NCBI GenBank assembly: GCA_017303565.1
Contig: JAFLCM010000108.1
Coordinates: 1 to 7,953 of the forward strand
Direction: 5' to 3'
From: Planctomycetota bacterium
GTDB taxonomy: Bacteria; Planctomycetota; Phycisphaerae; Phycisphaerales; UBA1924
Length of the DNA stretch: 7,953 nt
The notes beneath the pieces were generated by a model, which ran no database searches, was not told the origin of the DNA, and saw only the letters and a program-made list of their open reading frames with translations. Positions 1 to 5,333 of the stretch are shown piece after piece. Made by a program: the position numbers and the translations under genes. How positions within the stretch are numbered: the first letter of the stretch is position 1; the number at the start of each line of letters is the position of its first letter.

Positions 1-2
1 TG

Positions 3-1178
3 TATTCGAGCGGGTACGCGCTGGCGCTGCTCAGCGTGCTCGCCTGCCGCACCGGCTCCGACGTGCGCCGCCTGATGATCACCGGCCGGGTGGGCACGGC
101 GGTCGGGATGTGGTGCTACCTCGCGTTCCCGCTCATCGCTCCGCCGCGGGGCGAACTCGACGGGTTCTTCGGCGCTTGGCTGGACCTGGAACGGGCCGAC
201 GGGCTGGCGGGTCGGGCGGCGTGCCCGTCGTTCCACGTGTTCTGGGCGTGCGTGGGCGCGTGGGCGCTGGCGCGGCGCTGGCCGCGGGCCGAGGCGCTGT
301 GGTGGCTGTGGGGCGCTGCGGTCATCGCCGCGTGCGTGACGACCGGGATGCACGCGCTGATCGACCTGCCCGCGGGCGTGGCCCTTTTCGCGCTGGGCGT
401 GAACGCGGGGCGGGTGTGGGCGCTGGCGCGGGCGGCGTCGGGGAAGATCGCCAACCACTGGCGCGAGTGGCGGATCGGGCCGGTGCGGGTGCTCGTGCAC
501 GCGGTGTACGCGTTCGCCGCCGCGTTCGTTGGGGCGCTTGTGATCGACGCGCTCTCGGGCGGGCAGCACCGCCCGGCGCTGTGGGTCATCGCGCTGTGCG
601 GGCTGCTGGGCGCGGGGGTGTGGGGGCAGGTGGTCGAGTACTCCGGCGCGCTGGCCCGCCCCTTCGGCTACTACGGGCACGTCATCGGCTGCCTGCTCGG
701 GCTGGGCGTGTGCTGGGCGCTGGGTCTGTGCGGGTGGACCTTCGCCGCGGCGCTGGCGTGCGCTGCGCCCTTGGTGCAGTCGCTCGGGCGGGTGCGGTGC
801 CTCGTCAACGGGTGCTGCCACGGCAGGCCCTGCGGCCACGCCCACGGCATCGTGTACACGGGCGACCGCTCGCGGGTGGCGCGGCTCGCGGGGCTGAAGG
901 GCGTGCCGATCCACCCGACGCAGACCTATTCGATCATCGCCAACCTCGCGGCCTTCGGGCTTCAGCGCCGGCGTGCCCGCGGGTGTGGTCGTCGGCGCAT
1001 CGCTCATGCTCGCGGGCCTGTCGCGGTTCGTCGAGGAGCACTACCGAGGCGAGCCGCAGACCCCCACCGTCAAGGGGCTGCACTCCTACCAGTGGCTGGC
1101 GCTGGCGAGCGTGATGCTTGGCGCGGCGGTGCTGGTGACGCCGTCGCCGGTGCTGACGTGGCCTGGCGCCGTCTCTGA
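3..1178 (+). CDS. PAP2-type phosphatase / Lgt-like transferase fusion, 5' partial, frame lost near 960
   Basis: The frame is open from the window edge, so the true start lies upstream; the GTG at 36 is only an internal codon. Two membrane domains are visible. The first resembles PAP2 / Aur1-type lipid phosphatases: a P-x-x-x-P-P-R stretch near 130-160, PSFH at 225-236 and H-x-x-x-D at 351-365, matching the PSGH and SRx5Hx3D motifs of the family. The second resembles Lgt, which moves diacylglycerol from phosphatidylglycerol to lipoprotein cysteines: GR-x5-NGCCHGRP at 786-830 and HPTQ-x-YS at 912-932. The GCC form is typical of Lgt-like paralogues rather than classical Lgt, so lipoprotein transfer is not certain. 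Family likeness stops at about 960; the remaining codons to 1178 are Arg-rich and look out of frame, while the expected C-terminus continues in the next frame (961-1341). Joining these two domains in one chain is unusual. Confidence 0.75.
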   Translation, partial: YSSGYALALLSVLACRTGSDVRRLMITGRVGTAVGMWCYLAFPLIAPPRGELDGFFGAWLDLERADGLAGRAACPSFHVFWACVGAWALARRWPRAEALWWLWGAAVIAACVTTGMHALIDLPAGVALFALGVNAGRVWALARAASGKIANHWREWRIGPVRVLVHAVYAFAAAFVGALVIDALSGGQHRPALWVIALCGLLGAGVWGQVVEYSGALARPFGYYGHVIGCLLGLGVCWALGLCGWTFAAALACAAPLVQSLGRVRCLVNGCCHGRPCGHAHGIVYTGDRSRVARLAGLKGVPIHPTQTYSIIANLAAFGLQRRRARGCGRRRIAHARGPVAVRRGALPRRAADPHRQGAALLPVAGAGERDAWRGGAGDAVAGADVAWRRL

Positions 1179-1341
1179 CGCGTTCAAGGGGGCCAACCCC
1201 GGCCCCGTTGCCGAAGGGGGTGTGTTGGCCCTCTTGAACGGTTGGAGCGCGATGCACGCGCTGGCGATCGGGGTCATCTACGCGGTGGCGATGGGCGTTG
1301 ACCTGCCGACGAGCGGGCGGCGCTTCGCGCGGCTGGCGTGA
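961..1341 (+). pseudogene. C-terminal part of the Lgt-like protein in a shifted frame
   Basis: This frame continues the Lgt-like domain that breaks off near 960. It encodes a membrane helix followed by SRFVEEHYRGE (about 1018-1053), the counterpart of the Lgt C-terminal RF-x-x-E-x-x-R motif, then a further helix around the QWLAL segment and a last helix ending GVDLP-x-S-x-RRFARL just before the TGA. There is no convincing start; the GTG at 973 is inside the domain. Compared with the family, about six or seven residues between the NLAAFG and AGVPAG segments seem missing, so the break looks like a small deletion of 3n+2 bases rather than one lost base. It may be a true mutation or a sequence or assembly error. 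The loop between the last two helices contains one copy of the palindrome described at 1181-1240. The gene ends 3 nt from the convergent stop of sugE. Confidence 0.65.
1181..1240. repeat. Dispersed palindromic element, copy A (inside a coding frame)
   Basis: A 17-nt left arm at 1181-1197 pairs with the right arm at 1224-1240 over its full length, with a single G-T (G-U in RNA) pair. The loop is 26 nt. The outer left half, CAAGRGGGCCAACCCCGG, is shared with copy C at 7302-7319 (one difference at R) and nearly so with copy B at 5229-5246. This copy lies inside the reading frame of the Lgt-like C-terminus and adds a Gly/Ala/Pro-rich loop between two helices. Confidence 0.8.
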
Positions 1342-1344
1342 GGC

Positions 1345-1704
1345 TCACGGTGCCGCTTTGGTTGCGGCCGCGGTCGGCGCGGCGGGACCGGACAGGACTT
1401 TGAGCCCCACCACGCCCAGCACGATCAGCGCGATGCACGCCGCCTGCGCGGGGCGGATCGATTCCTTGAACAGCACCGCGCCGGCGATCGCCGTCCCCGC
1501 CGCCCCGATGCCGACCCAGACGGCGTAACTGGTGCCCGCGGGCAGGGCCCGCATCGCCCTGCTCAGCAGCCAGAACGACACCGCCATCGCCCCGAGCGTC
1601 AGCACGCTGGGCCACAGCCGCGTGAAGCCCTCGGTCGTCTTCAGCGTCGAGGCCCACACGATCTCGAGCAGGCCGGCCAGGACCAGCGTTGTCCACGGGT
1701 TCAT
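1345..1704 (-). CDS. sugE: SMR-family exporter, SugE/Gdx type
   Basis: A 119-residue inner-membrane protein with four predicted helices, close to the usual 105-110 residues of the small multidrug resistance family plus a short Ala-rich tail. It works as a dual-topology dimer that trades protons for cations. The key glutamate is E14, in GLLEIVWA. The features that separate the SugE/Gdx branch from EmrE are present: LKTTEGFTRLWPS after helix 1, GTSYAVWVGIGAAGT in helix 3 and F-K-E-S at the helix 3/4 loop. Members of this branch export guanidinium; some also export quaternary ammonium compounds. The frame stays open far upstream on the minus strand, but the start is placed at the ATG at 1704 because homology begins there and a promoter-like hexamer lies just before it. 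No guanidine riboswitch is visible. It stands alone, with its end facing the Lgt-like gene. Confidence 0.93.
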   Translation of the reverse strand: MNPWTTLVLAGLLEIVWASTLKTTEGFTRLWPSVLTLGAMAVSFWLLSRAMRALPAGTSYAVWVGIGAAGTAIAGAVLFKESIRPAQAACIALIVLGVVGLKVLSGPAAPTAAATKAAP

Positions 1705-1710
1705 GGGCGG

Positions 1711-1716
1711 AGCATA
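1711..1716 (-). promoter_or_regulatory. TANNNT -10-like hexamer of sugE (probable leaderless start)
   Basis: On the minus strand TATGCT stands exactly 6 nt before the ATG at 1704, and no Shine-Dalgarno sequence lies between. The transcript would begin at or next to the ATG. No good -35 hexamer is visible. The same arrangement precedes scoA and nrfH. Confidence 0.55.
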
Positions 1717-1935
1717 CCGGAGCCGGCGCGCGAGGCGGAGGCGGCCCCGGTCGGGGCCTCTCTCGGCCCAGAAACCGCCCTCCTCCCCCCCCGCCCCGCA
1801 AGAAATCTCCGGTTCAGCGCGCTTTTTCCGCCGGCGCGTCCGCGGTTCTCGCACGCACGAGGCAGCCGCCTTTTCGGGGCAGCCGTGAGTCGTCCGAACT
1901 TGAGCCGAACCCTCGTGAGAAAGAGCAGAACCGCC

Positions 1936-3489
1936 ATGAACCGCCGCAACAGCCTGCCGAACCTGTCCGCCCTGACCGTCGCCCTCGCCGTCGGCACATT
2001 CACCGGCGCCGCGCAGGCCGCCGACAACTACTGGACCAACGCCAACGGCACCAACCGCTGGGCCGAGAGCGGCAACTGGAGCCTCGGGCGCGTTCCCAAC
2101 TCCACGGACAACGCCATCATCGCCTGGGGCACCAACACCACCTCGGTGATCATCGACGCCTTCTGCCAATGCGGCACGTTCACCAACATGAACAACCAGA
2201 CGCTCATCTCCGGCAACGGCTACCTGCGCGTCCACCAGTCCGCGGTCATCGGCGGCGGGCTGTTCATGTACGGCACCACCCCCATCCTCGAGACCTACGG
2301 CACCACCAACCTCCTCGGCGACCTCCAGCTCTACAAGGCCACCTTCCGCACCGCCGCCGGCGCGAACCTCGTCTTCGAGTCCAACAGCGTCGCCACCTTC
2401 GTGCTCAACGGCGGGGGCGTGAACTTCGAGGGCGGCTCGGTCACCAACTGGGGCACCTGGAACGTCAACAGCGGCAGTTTCGGCGTCGGAAACTTCAACG
2501 ACGCCGACCCCCTCACCGTCATCGACAACCGCCTCACCGGGCGCATCACCTTCAACGCCCCCGGCGGCGTCTTCGACCCCTCCTCCGGCAACCACAACGG
2601 CGGCAACTCCGTCCTCATCAACCGCGGCGTGTTCGAGGCCATCGGCGGCGGGAACAACCCCGTCGAGGCCGACGTCCAGTACTGGGTCCTCGACCTCGGC
2701 ACCACCCGCGCCCGCAACAACTCCGGCTTCGACTTCAAGTCGCCCGTCAACCTCGACGCCAACGGCGGGCTCGACCGCGGCGCCTGGATCATGGAGGACA
2801 CCTCGTACATCGCCTTCGCCGGCGCGGGACGCTATGTCACCGAGATCGGCGCCGGCGCCAGCGTCTGGATGAACGGGCCCAACGCCCACATGTACGGCAT
2901 CGATCAGGTCACTTCCATCCGCGGCCTGCTCTCGGTCTCCGGCGGGCGGCAGCTGCTGCTCCAGCCGCTGGCCCCGGTCACCCAGCACTCGGGCAAGGTC
3001 TACGTCGGCACTGGCTCGGCGATCACCCTGTGGCAGACCTTCACGCAGGCCGGCGGCACCATCCAGCGCGAGGTCACCACGCCAGCCGACGCCGCCACCC
3101 CGGCCATCGCCGCCAGCAACGTCGCCAACGTCTACGGGCACGTGCAGATCGACGTGAACGGCGGCCCCAACGCCGTCAACACCCTCTACGCCGTCGTCTC
3201 GGCGGGCTGGGGCGTCGGCGGACAGTTCGGCTCGTACCTCATCAGCGGCGCGGGCGGCCCGGCGACCGACTTCTACACCAACAACGACGCCATGCTCCGC
3301 GTCGCCCCGCCGTGCCCCTGCGACCTGAACGCCGACGCCCGCATCGACACCGCCGACCTCGTGATCTTCCTGGGCCAGTTCGGCTCGAACAAGCCCGCCC
3401 GCTTCGACGGCGCGGACTTCAACGGCGACCTGACGGTCGATACCGCCGACCTGGTGATCTTCCTCGGGCGCTTCGGCATCGCCTGCTGA
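1936..3489 (+). CDS. Secreted beta-helix-like protein with C-terminal tandem dockerin-type motif
   Basis: A 517-residue exported protein. Residues 1-28 form a signal peptide: NRR basic start, hydrophobic stretch 9-24, AQA cleavage site before ADNYW. The mature N-terminus W-x5-N-x-W-x-x-S-G-N-W-S-x-G-x-x-P is typical of planctomycete surface proteins with stacked beta-strand repeats; the body (about 40-440) is rich in Gly, Asn, Thr and short V/I/F strands, as in right-handed beta-helices. The last 58 residues (460-517) carry two dockerin-like Ca loops, DLNADARID and DFNGDLTVD, each followed by TADLVIFLG-x-FG, with a CPC before and a terminal Cys. The two motifs also repeat in DNA, 39 nt at 3346-3384 and 3439-3477. 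This resembles the GC-type dockerin ends known in Phycisphaerae. No enzyme motif was recognised; an anchoring or surface role is inferred. An in-frame GTG at 1885 would add 17 basic residues before the signal peptide, so the ATG is preferred. No clear Shine-Dalgarno sequence is present. Confidence 0.88.
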   Translation: MNRRNSLPNLSALTVALAVGTFTGAAQAADNYWTNANGTNRWAESGNWSLGRVPNSTDNAIIAWGTNTTSVIIDAFCQCGTFTNMNNQTLISGNGYLRVHQSAVIGGGLFMYGTTPILETYGTTNLLGDLQLYKATFRTAAGANLVFESNSVATFVLNGGGVNFEGGSVTNWGTWNVNSGSFGVGNFNDADPLTVIDNRLTGRITFNAPGGVFDPSSGNHNGGNSVLINRGVFEAIGGGNNPVEADVQYWVLDLGTTRARNNSGFDFKSPVNLDANGGLDRGAWIMEDTSYIAFAGAGRYVTEIGAGASVWMNGPNAHMYGIDQVTSIRGLLSVSGGRQLLLQPLAPVTQHSGKVYVGTGSAITLWQTFTQAGGTIQREVTTPADAATPAIAASNVANVYGHVQIDVNGGPNAVNTLYAVVSAGWGVGGQFGSYLISGAGGPATDFYTNNDAMLRVAPPCPCDLNADARIDTADLVIFLGQFGSNKPARFDGADFNGDLTVDTADLVIFLGRFGIAC

Positions 3490-3528
3490 GGCGGCCCCGC
3501 CGCTGACGGCATCCCCCGCTCTCACGAA

Positions 3529-3564
3529 AGCCCCCGCGACGGCGCCACACGCCCCGCGGGGGCT
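3529..3564 (+). terminator. Strong hairpin downstream of the dockerin-like gene
   Basis: AGCCCCCGCG at 3529-3538 pairs perfectly with CGCGGGGGCT at 3555-3564 (10 bp, 16-nt loop), 39 nt after the stop codon. It is followed by CTTGCTT, a weak T tract, with an AA pair before the left arm. Placement and stem strength fit a factor-independent terminator; the short T run makes this likely but not certain. Confidence 0.7.
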
Positions 3565-3736
3565 CTTGCTTGGCGAAGGAGACGGGTGCCAGAGCCAGGT
3601 CGGGAACCCGGGATGATCCTCGACGGACCAACCACGAATGAGAGGTGACGGTCAGTTATACCAAAGTTATCGAAGTTACCAAAAACAGATAACCTCGCAA
3701 ACATGGCGATAAACGCCCCGCTGCCCTCGGGTGCCG
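3565..3736. other. Convergent intergenic gap with an AT-rich island
   Basis: No gene is supported here. The stretch 3651-3716 is clearly richer in A+T than everything around it. It holds AGTTAT at 3654-3659, AGTTAT at 3665-3670 and AGTTAC at 3674-3679, then the inverted form GATAAC at 3688-3693. A 19-codon ATG frame beginning near 3703 runs to a TGA before 3765, but has no ribosome site or other support. The island could be an operator, a small RNA locus, a remnant of transferred DNA, or simply an unselected gap. Confidence 0.4.
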
Positions 3737-3754
3737 CTACGAGCGCCGCACCCG
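3728..3754 (-). terminator. Possible hairpin terminator of the scoA operon
   Basis: CGGGTGC at 3728-3734 pairs with GCACCCG at 3748-3754, and GCT/AGC inside can add three more pairs. The hairpin overlaps the stop codon of the last minus-strand gene. There is only a short TTT further downstream on that strand, so this is a weak call. Confidence 0.3.
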
Positions 3755-4066
3755 GGCCTTGACCTGACCCAGGAGCCGCGGTGCCGCGGCGGCCACAGCC
3801 AGAGCCACCGAATAGAAAAGAACCGCGGAGCCGATCACATTGAACAGGCCTTCCAGCAGTTGGAGCGAACGCACGAGGTTTCCGAATGTGCCAAACCCCG
3901 GGAGCGATTCGTGCGACTTCAGCCACAGCCCCTGAGTGTTCGCCACGGCCTTGAGGGTCAGGCCGAGCAGCAGCGCGAGCATGCCCGCGACGAACACCGC
4001 CGCGGGCGACTCGGCACCGCCTTTCGAGCGCGCCGGTGCGTTGGCCCCCGCATCACCCGGCGTCAT
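3737..4066 (-). CDS. Small membrane protein of unknown function (operon gene 3)
   Basis: A 109-residue protein with a hydrophilic N-terminus, two predicted membrane helices (about 22-43 and 70-97) and a basic end, KARVRR. Between the helices lies a short loop with Trp and SHESLPGFG. No family was recognised. The ATG at 4066 overlaps the end of the preceding gene by 14 nt, which suggests translational coupling; a G-rich GGGGGCGG lies 7-14 nt before it. A GTG further upstream at 4114 would give 16 more residues and a longer overlap, and is less likely. Both this protein and its upstream neighbour have two helices of similar size, so they may form a heteromeric membrane unit; that is inference. 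A link to the CoA transferase is suggested only by the shared operon. Confidence 0.72.
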   Translation of the reverse strand: MTPGDAGANAPARSKGGAESPAAVFVAGMLALLLGLTLKAVANTQGLWLKSHESLPGFGTFGNLVRSLQLLEGLFNVIGSAVLFYSVALAVAAAAPRLLGQVKARVRRS

Positions 4067-4370
4067 GGGTCCGCCCCCGCTCGATCGCCTCGGCCACCAC
4101 CTTGCCGCAGGCAAAGACGACCACGCCCCAGCCGATGTACGCCACGAAACTCGAGATCATCGAGAGGCCCCAGCCGAGGCTGAGCATCTGCTGCATCGGC
4201 GGCAGGTCGGGGGAGCGCTCCGACGTGAACGCGCTGGCGGCGTGGCTCAGGATCACACCCGCACACTGCACCAGGATGCCATGGATGAGCAGCCTTGCGC
4301 TCGGCGCTCCTGTGAGATAACGAACGGGGTTGAACGCCCATCCAGTCGCGTCGTTCGCTTGCTCGCTCAT
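4053..4370 (-). CDS. Small membrane protein of unknown function (operon gene 2)
   Basis: A 105-residue protein with two predicted membrane helices (about 25-48 and 62-88), a polar N-terminus and a charged tail, EAIERGRTHDAG. The loop between helices is acidic/Pro-rich (SERSPDLPP). No family was recognised. It begins 22 nt after the scoA stop, with a perfect GGGAGG Shine-Dalgarno sequence on the minus strand (4375-4380) 4 nt before the ATG, which fixes the start. It overlaps the next gene by 14 nt. Together with the next gene it makes a pair of small two-helix proteins co-transcribed with a CoA-transferase subunit. Their role, whether transport, membrane anchoring or unrelated, cannot be read from the sequence. 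Confidence 0.75.
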   Translation of the reverse strand: MSEQANDATGWAFNPVRYLTGAPSARLLIHGILVQCAGVILSHAASAFTSERSPDLPPMQQMLSLGWGLSMISSFVAYIGWGVVVFACGKVVAEAIERGRTHDAG

Positions 4371-4374
4371 GCGG

Positions 4375-4380
4375 CCTCCC
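4375..4380 (-). promoter_or_regulatory. Shine-Dalgarno sequence of operon gene 2
   Basis: GGGAGG on the minus strand, 4 nt before the ATG at 4370, inside the 22-nt gap after scoA. It fixes the start and contrasts with the absence of such a site before scoA itself. Confidence 0.75.
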
Positions 4381-4392
4381 GGTTCTGCGGTC

Positions 4393-5187
4393 CTACTTCC
4401 GCACGGTCTTCTGCTCGATCCGCTTCTCCGGCGTCGTCTTCACCACCGCATCGACGTAGTTTCCCGGCGTGTGCACCGTGTCGGGGTCGAGCGTGCCCAC
4501 CTCCACCACTTCCTCGACCTCCGCCAGGACCACGCTCGCGGCGGTGGCCATCATGGGATTGAAGTTCCGGGCCGTCATGCGGTACACGAGGTTGCCGAAG
4601 GCGTCGGCTTTCCAGGCCTTCACCAGCGCGACGTCGGCGTACAGGCCCGTCTCCAGCACGTAGTCGCGGGGCTGGCCCGACTGGGGGGCGGTCCCGGAGC
4701 GTCCGCCGAAGCCGCGACCGGGGATGGTCGCCCCGCCGATGCCTTCCGACGGGCGGAGCATGGCGCGGGTTTCCTTGTCGTCGGCGATGACGGTGCCCGC
4801 GCCGGTGGCGGTGTAGAACGCGGGGATGCCGGCTCCCCCGGCCCGGATCCGCTCCGCCAGCGTGCCCTGCGGGTTGAACTCGATCTCCAGTTCCTTGCTG
4901 AGGAACTGGCGCTCGAACTCGGCGTTCTCGCCCACGTAACTGCTGATCATTTTGGCGATTTGGCGGGTCTTGAGCAGAAGCCCCAGGCCGAAGTCGTCGA
5001 CGCCGGCGTTGTTGCTGATGCAGGTGAGCCGCTTCACGCCCGAGTCGCGGAGCGCGACGATCAGGTGCTCGGGGATACCGCACAGCCCGAAGCCCCCCAC
5101 CATGACCGTGGCGCCGTCCTTGAGCACGCCGCGGGCCTTGGCGAGGGCCAGCGCTTCAACCGCCGAGTTCACGACCTTGGTTCGCAT
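4393..5187 (-). CDS. scoA: 3-oxoacid CoA-transferase subunit A (family I)
   Basis: A 264-residue cytoplasmic protein matching the alpha subunit of succinyl-CoA:3-ketoacid CoA transferase, which moves CoA between succinyl-CoA and acetoacetate in ketone-body and short-chain acid use. The signature GGFGLCGIPEHLI (31-43) is the family I subunit A motif; SNNAGVDDFGLGLLL (58-72), EFNPQGTLAERIRAGGAGIPAFYT (about 103-126) and VALVKAWKADAFGNLVYRMTARNFNP (186-211) are also typical. The family is usually 230-240 residues; here a Gly-rich insertion of about 25 residues sits at 145-172, before the YVLE segment. The ATG at 5187 is chosen over an upstream in-frame ATG at 5214 because the family starts near here and a -10-like hexamer lies 6 nt away. 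The catalytic Glu of these enzymes is in subunit B, and no subunit B gene is next to it. AtoD or another acyl specificity is possible. Confidence 0.9.
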   Translation of the reverse strand: MRTKVVNSAVEALALAKARGVLKDGATVMVGGFGLCGIPEHLIVALRDSGVKRLTCISNNAGVDDFGLGLLLKTRQIAKMISSYVGENAEFERQFLSKELEIEFNPQGTLAERIRAGGAGIPAFYTATGAGTVIADDKETRAMLRPSEGIGGATIPGRGFGGRSGTAPQSGQPRDYVLETGLYADVALVKAWKADAFGNLVYRMTARNFNPMMATAASVVLAEVEEVVEVGTLDPDTVHTPGNYVDAVVKTTPEKRIEQKTVRK

Positions 5188-5193
5188 GGCGTG

Positions 5194-5202
5194 AGGATAC
5201 CA
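5194..5202 (-). promoter_or_regulatory. Extended -10-like element of the scoA operon (probable leaderless start)
   Basis: On the minus strand TGGTATCCT combines an extended -10 TGn with TATCCT, whose last base is exactly 6 nt before the ATG at 5187. No Shine-Dalgarno sequence is present. No -35 match is seen 17 nt upstream, consistent with an extended -10 promoter. Confidence 0.55.
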
Positions 5203-5227
5203 GCCCGCCCACACCCGCCCTCGTGCG

Positions 5228-5278
5228 CCAAGGGGGCCAAGCCCGGTCCGGCCCGGGGGGTGCTTCTTGGCCCTCTTC
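5228..5278. repeat. Dispersed palindromic element, copy B (divergent gap)
   Basis: AAGGGGGCCAAG at 5230-5241 pairs with CTTGGCCCTCTT at 5266-5277 (12 bp with one G-T pair; 24-nt loop beginning CCCGG). It lies between the divergent starts of scoA and nrfH, ending about 20 nt before the nrfH -35 box, so it is not placed as a gene-end terminator. Confidence 0.78.
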
Positions 5279-5298
5279 GAGATTCCCCGTCCCCCGGC

Positions 5299-5327
5299 TG
5301 GACAATCACTACCTACTTGTCTAGATT
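5299..5327 (+). promoter_or_regulatory. Promoter of nrfHA
   Basis: TGGACA (5299-5304, five of six bases of TTGACA), a 17-nt spacer and TAGATT (5322-5327, four of six of TATAAT) stand 6 nt before the nrfH ATG. There is no Shine-Dalgarno sequence, so transcription probably begins at the ATG. No FNR-like TTGAT-N4-ATCAA site was found nearby. Confidence 0.65.
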
Positions 5328-5333
5328 TCAGTC

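Noticed and set aside
1743..1758. GGCCCC/GGGGCC hairpin with a 4-nt loop
   Set aside because: A short, all-GC palindrome in a divergent gap, expected by chance at this GC content; no T tract and not at a gene end.
1776..1798. G-rich tract on the minus strand as a G-quadruplex
   Set aside because: It has only three usable runs of three or more G, so a standard three-layer quadruplex cannot be drawn.
1705..1935. A possible guanidine riboswitch upstream of sugE
   Set aside because: Minus-strand snippets such as GGGTTCGG and CCGAGAG recall the ykkC/guanidine-I motif, but they are not in the right order or distance and the conserved core does not assemble. The probable leaderless start leaves no 5' leader.
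1345..3525. A single 726-codon minus-strand frame running through the dockerin-like gene into sugE
   Set aside because: Only the last 119 codons match a family. The rest is a Gly/Ala/Val/Asp-rich shadow of the plus-strand gene with its signal peptide and dockerin motifs.
3585..3640. A possible tRNA or tmRNA-like arm around GGTCGGGAACCCGGG
   Set aside because: Only a short self-complementary CGGGAACCCG is present; no acceptor stem, anticodon arm or T-loop can be completed on either strand.
3522..3926. A 134-codon minus-strand frame
   Set aside because: It crosses the terminator hairpin, the AT-rich island and the end of a better-supported gene, and its translation shows no domain.
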